From Deltaproteobacteria bacterium (GTDB lineage: Bacteria; Desulfobacterota; Desulfomonilia; UBA1062), in the NCBI GenBank assembly GCA_023230665.1, contig JALNWY010000034.1, positions 1 to 22,517 of the forward strand: 22,517 bases of DNA. The letters run 5' to 3'. The notes beneath the pieces are model-generated. The model ran no database searches, was not told where the DNA came from, and was given only the letters and a program-made list of their open reading frames with translations. Made by a program: the position numbers and the translations under genes. Below are positions 1 through 5,707 of this stretch, one piece after another (the first letter of the stretch is position 1; the number at the start of each line of letters is the position of its first letter).

Positions 1-13
1 ATAGAGTCATCAT
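1..13 (-). CDS. Start of a gene leaving the left edge (partial)
   Basis: Only the first four codons are inside the window, read on the minus strand as Met-Met-Thr-Leu. The case for a real start is the strong ribosome binding site GGAGGA (complement of 21-26), seven bases ahead of the first ATG (complement of 11-13); a second ATG follows directly. A promoter-like region lies further upstream. Nothing can be said about the product. The call rests on the ribosome site and the open frame only. Confidence 0.5.
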
Positions 14-52
14 TGTTTTGTCCTCCTTTGTGTATGATCTATAGGGGTATAT

Positions 53-69
53 ATCAAGAGTTGTGCCAG
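53..69 (-). promoter_or_regulatory. Possible sigma-54-type promoter for the left-edge gene
   Basis: On the minus strand the sequence CTGGCAC-N5-TTGAT keeps the invariant GG and the ten-base distance to the second element expected of a -24/-12 promoter, but the -12 GC is GA. It lies about 40 bases upstream of the left-edge start codon. A weak sigma-70 reading (TTGATA with a poor -10) is equally possible. Confidence 0.25.
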
Positions 70-353
70 GGGTGTGTGTTATATAACTATTTGATATTAC
101 GGGATATGCTATGGGGCATGAGGAGGTTGGGGTGACAGATTGGCAGCAGGGGCGCTTTTGCCCGGGCAGGCATGTGCCAAAATGGCAAAATCTCCCGGCG
201 CATACCGGCAAAACCGGGACATTCTGGCAGCGAAACCTGCGGCAAGAAAGACACGTGGTTTTTATTTGCCGGGACAGGAATCAAACCATGTGGTTTCTCG
301 ACTGTGCTGTGATGCGTGAAGGACAAGGCCATACCAGGCCAAAAGGGCAGGGT
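70..353. other. Non-coding spacer at the left edge
   Basis: I see no convincing gene here; the open frames have no ribosome site and unnatural composition. The stretch holds several small dyads: a perfect 10-base palindrome TGCCCGGGCA at 159-168 and TGCCA-aaa-TGGCA at 175-187, amid repeated TGGCA words. At its right end a tRNA T-arm-like sequence (348-364) overlaps the stop codon of the next minus-strand gene. Confidence 0.4.
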
Positions 354-680
354 TCAAATCCCTGGGCCCGATTTTGCCCGTTTGAATTTCTGTGCGGCTC
401 TGGCTTCGGACAGAGAGGGAAGGGGGCTCACGTCTCCTGTGCGCTCCTGAGAGCCGAAGAGGGCCTTCAGCGCGCGATCTGCGGCTTCTGCAGCCCGCAG
501 GGCTTCCCAGTGATTGATGAACGATCCGATGATCTCTCCTGTGGGCCTAAGCCTGAGAGAGTGTTTCCCGTCTGTCTCAACGAATTCGATATACTCGAAA
601 TCAGTATCGCACCTGCAGGGGTCTTTGCGCCCCACCGGATCATATGAAACTACTGGTTTCCCTCTGGTCGACTTGTCCAT
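354..680 (-). CDS. Hypothetical protein, second of a tandem paralogous pair
   Basis: A 108-residue protein of unknown function. The core, about residues 28-75, reads as a short beta/alpha unit: FEYIEF, then HSLRLRPTGEIIGSF, then a helix with ADRALKALF. The same pattern is present in the protein encoded directly upstream (686-937): TGE/TGD, a SF/TF step, and AADRALK/TADRGLK. The two are therefore paralogs. The N-terminus contains a DPCRCD motif that the partner lacks, and the C-terminal 30 residues look disordered and basic. The start lies five bases after the upstream stop, so the pair is probably one transcript with coupled translation; no good Shine-Dalgarno sequence is visible. That two adjacent frames share a pattern is the main evidence that both are real. 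Confidence 0.55.
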   Translation of the reverse strand: MDKSTRGKPVVSYDPVGRKDPCRCDTDFEYIEFVETDGKHSLRLRPTGEIIGSFINHWEALRAAEAADRALKALFGSQERTGDVSPLPSLSEARAAQKFKRAKSGPGI

Positions 681-685
681 GAGCT

Positions 686-937
686 TTAACCCGTCAGAAG
701 GTCTTGTCCGGGGGGGTTCTTTCTCCCGTTACTCCGCACCCATTTCAGCCCACGATCCGCTGTCGGAAGCGTCAGGAGGGCCCCTTCCGGATTCATGAAG
801 GTTGCGAGACAATCACCGGTTTCCTTGAGGTACAGCCGGTGACTTCTGCGAAACGATCCGACCTCGACATGGGAGAACGCCCTGATCCCGGCCGCGGGGG
901 CCTTTTTCTCTGGCAAGACACCATGATTATATTCCAT
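686..937 (-). CDS. Hypothetical protein, first of a tandem paralogous pair
   Basis: An 83-residue protein, if translation begins at the ATG complementary to 935-937. The region from SHRLYLKETGDCLATF to TADRGLKWV aligns with the core of the downstream gene product (354-680), with matching TGD/TGE and ADRxLK positions, so the two arose by duplication. I do not recognise the family. The start is uncertain: no ribosome site precedes this ATG, although a TATATT lies so close that a leaderless message is conceivable. A longer frame opens at 1024 behind AAGGGCAG, but it would add a 29-residue segment that the paralog lacks and would begin inside an inverted repeat. It stops five bases before the next gene. 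Confidence 0.5.
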   Translation of the reverse strand: MEYNHGVLPEKKAPAAGIRAFSHVEVGSFRRSHRLYLKETGDCLATFMNPEGALLTLPTADRGLKWVRSNGRKNPPGQDLLTG

Positions 938-1026
938 AGAAACAATATATAGTGGGTACAAGACAAAAAGCGAGTGTGCCGGCACGCCGCCGACCCTGGG
1001 GGCATGATTGCGATGCCCCGGCATGG

Positions 1027-1093
1027 CTGCCCTTGTTCACAAAAATAAATTTATCAGGATCGCGGGATCCGGAGAATAGATGAACAAGGGCAG
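1027..1093. repeat. 13-base perfect inverted repeat with 41-base interior
   Basis: CTGCCCTTGTTCA at 1027-1039 is the exact reverse complement of 1081-1093. The interior is AT-rich at its left side and contains a GGATCC palindrome. The arms could form a long hairpin in RNA of either strand, or be paired protein sites, or the ends of a degenerate small element. No flanking target duplication is evident. Confidence 0.7.
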
Positions 1094-1197
1094 GGCAACA
1101 CAGCGAGGCCCCTGAACGTGTCAGAGCTTTTTTACGCGCACCGGGGAGAATGAGCCCGGAGCGGCTTTTCCCTCCGGACAATCCTGCGCGTGGTTAT

Positions 1198-1225
1198 TTG
1201 AAGCTGCCATGGCGATCCCTATAAT
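1198..1225 (+). promoter_or_regulatory. Sigma-70 promoter upstream of the 1396 gene
   Basis: TTGAAG at 1198-1203 and a consensus TATAAT at 1220-1225, separated by 16 bases. The predicted transcript starts near 1232 and would carry a leader of about 160 bases before the gene at 1396. Confidence 0.5.
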
Positions 1226-1395
1226 AGTCTTCATACAAAAAACAGAAGCTCAATCGTGCTGCCCTGGATACCCAGAGGCGCCTCCCGAAAAGGATGTCCT
1301 CTGATCATGCCTGGATGTATTTTTTCGGACCTCATCCCCTGATCATTGTTTTTTCTGCATGATTCTGCGGCAGTCATCAGCAAGGGGGTATAGAA

Positions 1396-1692
1396 ATGAT
1401 CGAGCTTCCCTTTGATGCCAACGAATATGACCCTGCGGTTTCCGAAAAGCTGGCTGACTGGAGTCCGGGAGAAAACCCGGGCGGTTTTCTCCATGAGGTC
1501 GAGACCCTTTACAGGACCGAGAACGGAAACTACTTTATCCTCCTGGAAGGAGGCCTTTTCTCCCGGTTTCATGCCTTCCCGGGCTCTGAGATCTGGTATG
1601 GTGGTTCCAATATCCAGCCTGTCTCACAAAACGACGCATACGCATGGTGCGAACAGACCGGCAACTACGACGTGGTGGACGAGCAGCAATAG
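1396..1692 (+). CDS. Small hypothetical protein of the ETLY/GNYFIL/EGGLFS family, copy 1
   Basis: A 98-residue soluble protein with no signal peptide or membrane segment. The ATG is preceded by AAGGGGG (1382-1388) at good distance. Conserved features shared with the product at 3192 are, in order: an acidic EYDP or EYSP start region, the block VETLYxTxxGNYFIL about residues 35-48, EGGLFS, a WYGGSxIxP block, and a C-terminal AxxWCExTGNxExxDEQ. I recall similar short proteins with the TLYKT-GNYF pattern as hypothetical genes in delta-group bacteria, often in several copies per genome; no function is known to me. The WCEETGN C-terminus looks like a short helix. The gene stands alone, with its own promoter. 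Confidence 0.8.
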   Translation: MIELPFDANEYDPAVSEKLADWSPGENPGGFLHEVETLYRTENGNYFILLEGGLFSRFHAFPGSEIWYGGSNIQPVSQNDAYAWCEQTGNYDVVDEQQ

Positions 1693-1869
1693 CCTGCCTG
1701 CGGTCATTGGCTCATATCCCTTCAAAGGACGTATGAATAGCCTCTGCGGCGGTGTCGCCAGAGACCATACCCGGTCGATCGACACAGTCGCGTGTGCCGG
1801 TATTCATCCTGCAGGGGTCCGGCAAAGAGACGGATAGCAGCGGGTTATTCCATCAGCTCATCCAGGGAG

Positions 1870-2046
1870 TCAGGAGCTCTCTTCACCCCTGGATGGGCTG
1901 ATATCGTATTTTCTCAGCAGATCATTGAGGGCCTCTTCAATGACATTGTTGGTCTTTTTTCCTTCCTCGATTGCCAAGATTTTTACTTTTTTCATCAGGT
2001 TACTATCGAGTCTCATTGTGTACTGAGAGCGTTCCTGTTTCTTCAT
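1870..2046 (-). CDS. Orphan ribbon-helix-helix (CopG-like) DNA-binding protein
   Basis: A 58-residue protein. Residues 8-14 (QYTMRLD) form the expected DNA-contacting beta strand, followed by helix one (SNLMKKVKILAIEEG) and, after KKTN, helix two (NVIEEALNDLLRKY). This is the classic MetJ/Arc/CopG pattern of transcription regulators and type II antitoxins that bind DNA as dimers. The start ATG has no clear ribosome site; an internal ATG at residue 11 is possible but would cut the strand. A near-palindrome (2060-2079) sits 13 bases upstream and may be its own operator. No toxin-like frame follows or precedes it, so it may be a free-standing regulator or a relic of a toxin-antitoxin pair. The helix pattern makes the family call fairly safe; the partner is unknown. 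Confidence 0.75.
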   Translation of the reverse strand: MKKQERSQYTMRLDSNLMKKVKILAIEEGKKTNNVIEEALNDLLRKYDISPSRGEESS

Positions 2047-2059
2047 AGTATTACTAGTA

Positions 2060-2079
2060 GATTAATCACGTTATTAATC
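2060..2079. promoter_or_regulatory. Near-palindromic operator candidate upstream of the RHH gene
   Basis: GATTAATcACGTtATTAATC matches its own reverse complement at 18 of 20 positions. It lies 13 bases before the start codon of the ribbon-helix-helix gene, where autoregulatory operators of this family normally sit. Confidence 0.45.
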
Positions 2080-2416
2080 AATGATCCCGGCCATCCATTC
2101 AGCTGAAAGAACATATTAAGTCAACAGGTTATCAATAAGAATAATATCGCAGCCTCCGCTGTCCAGCGAGATCGTTTTTCCAAAAGCAGGGTGAAATCTA
2201 TCAATGGCTCTCATCAATCATTTCAGGGAAATTCAGGTGGTTTCATCATGAAGGAACAGCGCGGATCTAAAATAGAATCATTTATAACTGCAATAATTTA
2301 TTAGTTAATTACACATATTTGTAATCAAGGTATTGAGATGTTCAATACACCTCATAATATATTATATAAACAATGACTTTATACATTTATTATCGAATTA
2401 CCGAAAGAGGGAATAC
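2080..2416. other. AT-rich intergenic region
   Basis: No gene is visible. From about 2270 the composition becomes far more AT-rich than the surroundings, with many overlapping -10-like hexamers (for example CATAAT at 2353 and TATAAA at 2365) that may drive the small genes at 2417-2927; TTCAAT-N18-TATAAA (2341-2370) is one option. A further near-palindrome occupies 2308-2325. Confidence 0.5.
2308..2325. promoter_or_regulatory. 18-base near-palindrome, possible operator
   Basis: ATTACAcATATtTGTAAT equals its reverse complement at 16 of 18 positions and lies just upstream of the promoter-like AT-rich stretch that precedes the 2452 gene. Such a shape suits a dimeric regulator, but the AT-rich setting raises the odds of chance. 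Confidence 0.3.
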
Positions 2417-2455
2417 ATGGAAACACTCTATATAACGGAGGAAACAGAACCGTGA
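2417..2455 (+). CDS. Possible 12-residue leader peptide overlapping the next gene
   Basis: ATG at 2417 follows AGAGGG at good spacing and opens 12 codons (METLYITEETEP) ending in a TGA at 2453-2455. That stop overlaps the GTG start of the next gene as GTGA, and the next gene's own ribosome site (GGAGG, 2437-2441) lies inside this frame. The arrangement is what translational coupling looks like. It may be chance; the peptide is too short to judge by composition. Confidence 0.35.
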   Translation: METLYITEETEP

Positions 2456-2676
2456 GAGAACAAATGAAAGATTTTACATGGTGGAAGGATAAGGAAATCG
2501 TTCACCTGATGTCCAGGGTGGCAAAGGCGGGAAGACTCGATCACCTCAAGAGAAAAATCAACAGAATCAATGCGGCGATAGATGATGGTGCCGACATCGA
2601 AAAGATGAATGAGTTTGTCAAAAGCGGCAAGTTCAACGGCCACAATATCGATGAAATGATAGCTCAGGCCAAATAA
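2452..2676 (+). CDS. Small charged hypothetical protein (74 residues)
   Basis: The GTG start at 2452 is chosen because GGAGG (2437-2441) lies ten bases upstream; the next in-frame ATG (2464) is too far from it. The protein is largely helical and charged, with a WWKDKE motif near the N-terminus and a repeated helix style (LDHLKRKINRINAAIDDGADIEKMNEF). No signal, membrane segment or metal motif is present. I do not recognise the family. It is followed after 17 bases by another small gene on the same strand, and the two probably share one message. The paired acidic and basic helices would suit a protein-binding or scaffold role, but this is a guess. Confidence 0.65.
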   Translation: MREQMKDFTWWKDKEIVHLMSRVAKAGRLDHLKRKINRINAAIDDGADIEKMNEFVKSGKFNGHNIDEMIAQAK

Positions 2677-2693
2677 CAGGAGTGATGAACGGT

Positions 2694-2927
2694 ATGAAAA
2701 AAAAGGTCGGTAAGATGGATCAGGACATGCACTTGAGGGACATAGCTGATAAATCTTTAATCGATCTCCAGGAAGAGCTCTACTGGGTTATTTTCCGTGC
2801 CCGCGAAAACGCGAAAAACATCTGCGAGCAGGCAGGATTCACACCCGAAGAAGCAGGGCTGCAGTTTCTCCACCCCACGATAGGACCCAGAAAGAACTAC
2901 ACCATGATCTGCCTGCGGGTGGAATAA
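2694..2927 (+). CDS. Small hypothetical protein (77 residues), second gene of the unit
   Basis: The ATG at 2694 is preferred because AGGAG (2678-2682) then lies 11 bases upstream; the in-frame GTG at 2682 and ATG at 2685 sit on top of that site. The later ATG at 2715 is also possible. The body has a long helix (SLIDLQEELYWVIFRARENA), a single NICEQAGF segment with one cysteine, and a C-terminal strand-like NYTMICLRVE. No known motif is seen. It follows the 74-residue gene after 17 bases, so co-transcription is likely, and a weak hairpin comes shortly after its stop. Confidence 0.6.
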   Translation: MKKKVGKMDQDMHLRDIADKSLIDLQEELYWVIFRARENAKNICEQAGFTPEEAGLQFLHPTIGPRKNYTMICLRVE

Positions 2928-2946
2928 AGGGCTGCTCGCTCTCAAA

Positions 2947-2967
2947 CAGGGCATCATCCCGGCCCTG
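2947..2967 (+). terminator. Weak terminator-like hairpin
   Basis: CAGGGC (2947-2952) pairs with GCCCTG (2962-2967) across a nine-base loop, 20 bases after the stop of the two-gene unit. It is followed only by ATTT rather than a true U-run, so termination would be inefficient if it occurs. Confidence 0.25.
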
Positions 2968-3191
2968 ATTTCCCGCTACTCACCCGCTCTTCCCGCAAAC
3001 CGGTTACCCCGCGGGCACGATGACCGCGGAAATGCACCGCCTGTTCAAGCCAGAGACAATGCCCCTGCCATTGCCTTGCCGGGCCGATCGATCCCTGAGG
3101 CAATCCTGACATTTTCCTGAAGCGCGGCAGCAGCATGCTTCAAGAGAACGCCATTGTATCCCGGGTCCGGATATGGCAGAATAGGATATTG

Positions 3192-3509
3192 ATGAAATGG
3201 CCTTTTTCCCCTGAATATGACGAGCACGAGTACAGTCCCCGCACATCCGAGATGCTGGCGCAATGGACGCCAGGACAAGGGTATGGAATGTTCGGGCGGG
3301 AGGTCGAAACCCTGTACAAGACGGCAAAAGGCAATTACTTCATCCTCTCCGAAGGGGGCTTGTTCTCCGGGCATTATTCTTCCCGTCATGCTGAAACATG
3401 GTATGGCGGCTCCGTGATTCGGCCCCTCACCGAGCAGGAGGCACTCTGCTGGTGCGAAGAGACCGGAAACTTCGAGACCAGGGATGAACAGTTTTCTTCC
3501 ATAAGATAA
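3192..3509 (+). CDS. Small hypothetical protein of the ETLY/GNYFIL/EGGLFS family, copy 2
   Basis: A 105-residue paralog of the protein at 1396. The start is placed at the ATG of MKWPFSPEYDEHEY because this matches the paralog's MIELPFDANEYDP and follows AGGA at 3183-3186; an upstream ATG at 3135 would add 19 residues with no counterpart. Shared blocks are VETLYKTAKGNYFIL, EGGLFS, WYGGSVIRPL and a C-terminal WCEETGNFETRDEQ. The two genes are about 1.5 kb apart with unrelated genes between, so this is not a recent tandem copy; they clearly differ at DNA level. No function is known to me. No membrane or signal segment is visible. Confidence 0.8.
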   Translation: MKWPFSPEYDEHEYSPRTSEMLAQWTPGQGYGMFGREVETLYKTAKGNYFILSEGGLFSGHYSSRHAETWYGGSVIRPLTEQEALCWCEETGNFETRDEQFSSIR

Positions 3510-3534
3510 ATCCCTGAAAATATTGCTGCCCGCC

Positions 3535-3562
3535 TTGACTAAACAGTCCCGGGTATTACTAT
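3535..3562 (+). promoter_or_regulatory. Sigma-70 promoter candidate upstream of the 3716 gene
   Basis: TTGACT at 3535-3540 and TACTAT at 3557-3562 with 16 bases between. It would give a leader of about 145 bases to the zinc-ribbon-like gene at 3716. Confidence 0.35.
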
Positions 3563-3715
3563 TGAACATAAAACAGACAATGATCGTTCAACCGAACCCG
3601 ACACGGCTAGGATTGATCCGGACTGCAGGTCTGTTTTCCCATGCCGCAGTATGCCCGCTGCCGGGATGGCCGGAGTCCTGTTGCCGGGTTCAGCATCGAT
3701 GACAGGAGGCGGAAG

Positions 3716-3952
3716 ATGAAAAGAATAAAACAGGTCGCTTTGTTTGACCATCAGGGCTGCCAGACAAAGTTTTTCGCCCGGTTCGATGGTTTCGCCAGTC
3801 CTCTCAAGTACCGTGGGCGGTGCCCCAACCCGCACTGTAACCGTACCGTGTCGCTGTTTCCCGAAACTCTGTTCAACTCCATGGACAAGGCGAGGCGGGC
3901 GTATATCAAGCTCACCAACAACGACATAGGGAATATCTTCTGGCAGACATAA
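3716..3952 (+). CDS. Zinc-ribbon-like small protein, HxxC/CxxxxC form
   Basis: A 78-residue protein beginning MKRIKQVALFDHQGC; the start is fixed by a perfect AGGAGG at 3704-3709, six bases before the ATG. Candidate metal ligands are His and Cys in DHQGC (about residues 12-15) and the two Cys of CPNPHC in the middle, giving HxxC plus CxxxxC. The same layout appears in the product at 4163 as CxxC plus CxxxxC, and both end in an identical GxxNIFW motif, so they are paralogs with a Cys-to-His exchange in the first knuckle. Small zinc ribbons usually bind nucleic acid or protein. The family is not one I can name. Confidence 0.7.
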   Translation: MKRIKQVALFDHQGCQTKFFARFDGFASPLKYRGRCPNPHCNRTVSLFPETLFNSMDKARRAYIKLTNNDIGNIFWQT

Positions 3953-4089
3953 AGCAGTCCGGCCTTCATGCCGGAAAAACCGGGCTAGGGCCTCATGAGA
4001 GAGTGTGATTCCATGGCCCGGTCTCCCGGTGCCTGCTGCAGGGAGCCTTATAGACCCGATCAGACCGGGATAACCCGAGGCAATACCCA

Positions 4090-4117
4090 TTGACCTTAAA
4101 CCGATCTTTCTTTAAAG
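4090..4117 (+). promoter_or_regulatory. Promoter and dyad upstream of the 4163 gene
   Basis: TTGACC at 4090-4095 is followed at 15-16 bases by TTTAAA/TTAAAG (4111-4117). The -10 lies inside an inverted repeat ATCTTT-cttt-AAAGAT (4104-4119), a good place for a repressor. Transcription from here would begin near 4123, beyond the upstream ATG at 4118. Confidence 0.35.
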
Positions 4118-4162
4118 ATGCACTATGAATCATGCGTAATTCTGGAAAAGGGGAATGCCTTC

Positions 4163-4432
4163 ATGGAACATGGAAAAGAAACACAAGGTACCGGCATAGT
4201 TTACTTCTTTGAGTGCGAAGGGTGCAAGAGCGAGATCTTCTGGTCAGATATCAAACCTGTTGTAGAACGGGCGGCACGGGTTTTCAAGTGGGTTCGGGCA
4301 GGGTGCCCCAATCCGGAATGCGGCTGCTACCTGATCCTGAGCTCTCCGGACAAAATCCTCAGCAGACAGGAAGCCGAGAAGATATACGAAGAAAAGAAAA
4401 ATCAGGGTCACAAGAACATATTCTGGGTCTGA
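4163..4432 (+). CDS. Zinc-ribbon-like small protein, CxxC/CxxxxC form
   Basis: An 89-residue protein starting MEHGKETQGTG. The frame opens 15 codons earlier at 4118, but that ATG has no ribosome site and lies before the likely transcription start, while AAGGGG at about 4146-4151 serves the ATG at 4163. Ligands are the Cys pair in FECEGC near residue 18 and CPNPECGC in the middle. The C-terminus GHKNIFWV matches GNIFWQT of the protein at 3716. Between lie a basic helix (ERAARVFKWVRAG) and a charged helix (RQEAEKIYEEKKN). A four-cysteine zinc ribbon is the natural reading. It ends well before the corA promoter. Function unknown. Confidence 0.7.
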   Translation: MEHGKETQGTGIVYFFECEGCKSEIFWSDIKPVVERAARVFKWVRAGCPNPECGCYLILSSPDKILSRQEAEKIYEEKKNQGHKNIFWV

Positions 4433-4510
4433 TCACCTCTCCTCCTTTCGCATCTTTTTCCCTGCAGCGGACGCCCTTTACGGGCAAATCCCTTTGACAA
4501 CCCATTGATG

Positions 4511-4537
4511 TTGCATCATGTTCGTCTGTATTATAAT
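4511..4537 (+). promoter_or_regulatory. corA promoter candidate
   Basis: A consensus TATAAT at 4532-4537 lies 21 bases before the corA ATG, giving a very short leader with GAGGGA as the ribosome site. The best -35 is TTGCAT (4511-4516) with a 15-base spacer; a perfect TTGACA at 4494-4499 is 32 bases away and too far to act with it. TGATG-ttg-CATCA overlaps the -35 and might be an operator. Confidence 0.45.
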
Positions 4538-4558
4538 GGGATAAGAGGGAGATTGCCC

Positions 4559-5626
4559 ATGACGCGCTATGTGAAGAAAGTATCAGATAAGGCCGGTCTG
4601 CCGCCCGGCACCGCCGTCCATATCGGCGAGCGGAAGCCGGGGAGGGTTCGGGTCAGGGTCCTGGACTACGACAGGGACCAGGCCACTGAACATGAGATCC
4701 ACGACATCCGGGAGGTCTTCCGCTTTCGTGATACGCCAAGCGTGAGCTGGATCAGCATCGACGGGCTCCATGACATCCGGCTCATCGAACAGCTCGGCGC
4801 ACACTTCGGGTTCCATCCCCTTTTTCTCGAAGATATCGTGAATACCGCGAGCAGGCCGAAGATAGAGGACTTCGAATCCTATGTCTTTATAGTGTTCAAG
4901 ATGCTCTCTGAAGACCGCTACGATGGCCGGAAGATCGTCTCGGAGCATGTGAGCCTGATTTTCTCCGAGCGATATGTCATCTCTTTTCAGGAGAGGGAAG
5001 GAGACATGTTCGATTCCATCCGGCAACGGATCATCTCCGCTGCCGGCAGTTTGAGAAAAAAGGGTGCGGATTACCTGGCCTACCGGCTCATGGATGCTGT
5101 CGTGGACAATTATTTTGCGCTCATCGAATCCATCGGAGAGCAGGTGGACGATACTGAAGACCTGCTTCTGAACAGACCCGAGAAGGATACGATCCATGTC
5201 ATACACCGCCTGAAGAGCGAAAACCTCTTCCTGCACAAGTTCATCTTTCCCCTGCGGGATATCCTCAGCTACCTGGAGCGGGGCGAGTCTGATCTGGTGA
5301 AGCACGAGACCGGTGTCTACTTCCGCGATGTCTACGATCACACCATCCAGATCATGGATAACATCGAGACCCTTCGGGACGTGCTCTCCGGGATGATGGA
5401 CATCTATCTCTCCAGCATGAGCAACCGGATGAACGAGGTCATGAAAGTGCTCACCGTGTTCGCCTCCCTGTTCATCCCGCTCACCTTTCTGGTGGGGGTG
5501 TACGGGATGAACTTCGACTACATGCCCGAACTCCACTGGCGGTGGGCCTATCCTGTCCTGTGGATAGTCATGGTCGGCATGGGGGTGTGCCTGCTCGTGT
5601 TCTTCAGGAAAAAGAAGTGGCTGTGA
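4559..5626 (+). CDS. corA: CorA-family magnesium/cobalt transporter
   Basis: CorA forms a pentameric inner-membrane channel for Mg2+ (also Co2+ and Ni2+). The 355-residue product has a large cytoplasmic N-terminal domain, a long stalk helix, and two C-terminal membrane helices, about residues 293-315 and 331-350. The diagnostic YGMNF is at about 315-319, with the periplasmic loop DYMPEL following, and the protein ends in a basic cytoplasmic tail RKKKW. HFGFHPLFLEDI and RPKIEDFESYVFIV are typical of the family's funnel domain. The start at 4559 is chosen because it follows GAGGGA and a good -10 box; an upstream in-frame ATG at 4505 precedes the -10. Length is normal. It is followed after 81 bases by a Ca2+ antiporter. 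Confidence 0.95.
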   Translation: MTRYVKKVSDKAGLPPGTAVHIGERKPGRVRVRVLDYDRDQATEHEIHDIREVFRFRDTPSVSWISIDGLHDIRLIEQLGAHFGFHPLFLEDIVNTASRPKIEDFESYVFIVFKMLSEDRYDGRKIVSEHVSLIFSERYVISFQEREGDMFDSIRQRIISAAGSLRKKGADYLAYRLMDAVVDNYFALIESIGEQVDDTEDLLLNRPEKDTIHVIHRLKSENLFLHKFIFPLRDILSYLERGESDLVKHETGVYFRDVYDHTIQIMDNIETLRDVLSGMMDIYLSSMSNRMNEVMKVLTVFASLFIPLTFLVGVYGMNFDYMPELHWRWAYPVLWIVMVGMGVCLLVFFRKKKWL

Positions 5627-5707
5627 AACCCGCGCATGGATGCAGCAGATCAGGAAAACAGGCCCGGCGGCCCGGGGTGAGCGCATATCGACACAGGAGA
5701 GTTCTTT

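Larger units (their letters stand above)
938..1395. other. Divergent intergenic region with a long inverted repeat and a promoter
   Basis: No gene is supported here unless the minus-strand gene starts at 1024. The region separates the minus-strand paralog pair from the plus-strand gene at 1396. It holds a 13-base inverted repeat (1027-1093), a good sigma-70 promoter (1198-1225), and two copies of the word CTGATCAT near 1300 and 1340. The leader from the predicted transcription start to 1396 is about 160 bases, long enough for RNA structure, but I could not match it to a known riboswitch. Confidence 0.5.

Noticed and set aside
300..372. A complete tRNA gene around the T-arm-like sequence
   Set aside because: No acceptor 5' strand, D-arm or anticodon arm fits upstream; only the T-arm is present.
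3958..3990. Rho-independent terminator after the 3716 gene
   Set aside because: TCCGGC-cttcat-GCCGGA forms a stem but is followed by A residues, not T, so it would not terminate the plus strand, and the A-run is on the wrong side for the minus strand.
4494..4537. TTGACA with TATAAT as a perfect corA promoter
   Set aside because: The two consensus hexamers are 32 bases apart, nearly twice the working distance, so they cannot act as one promoter.
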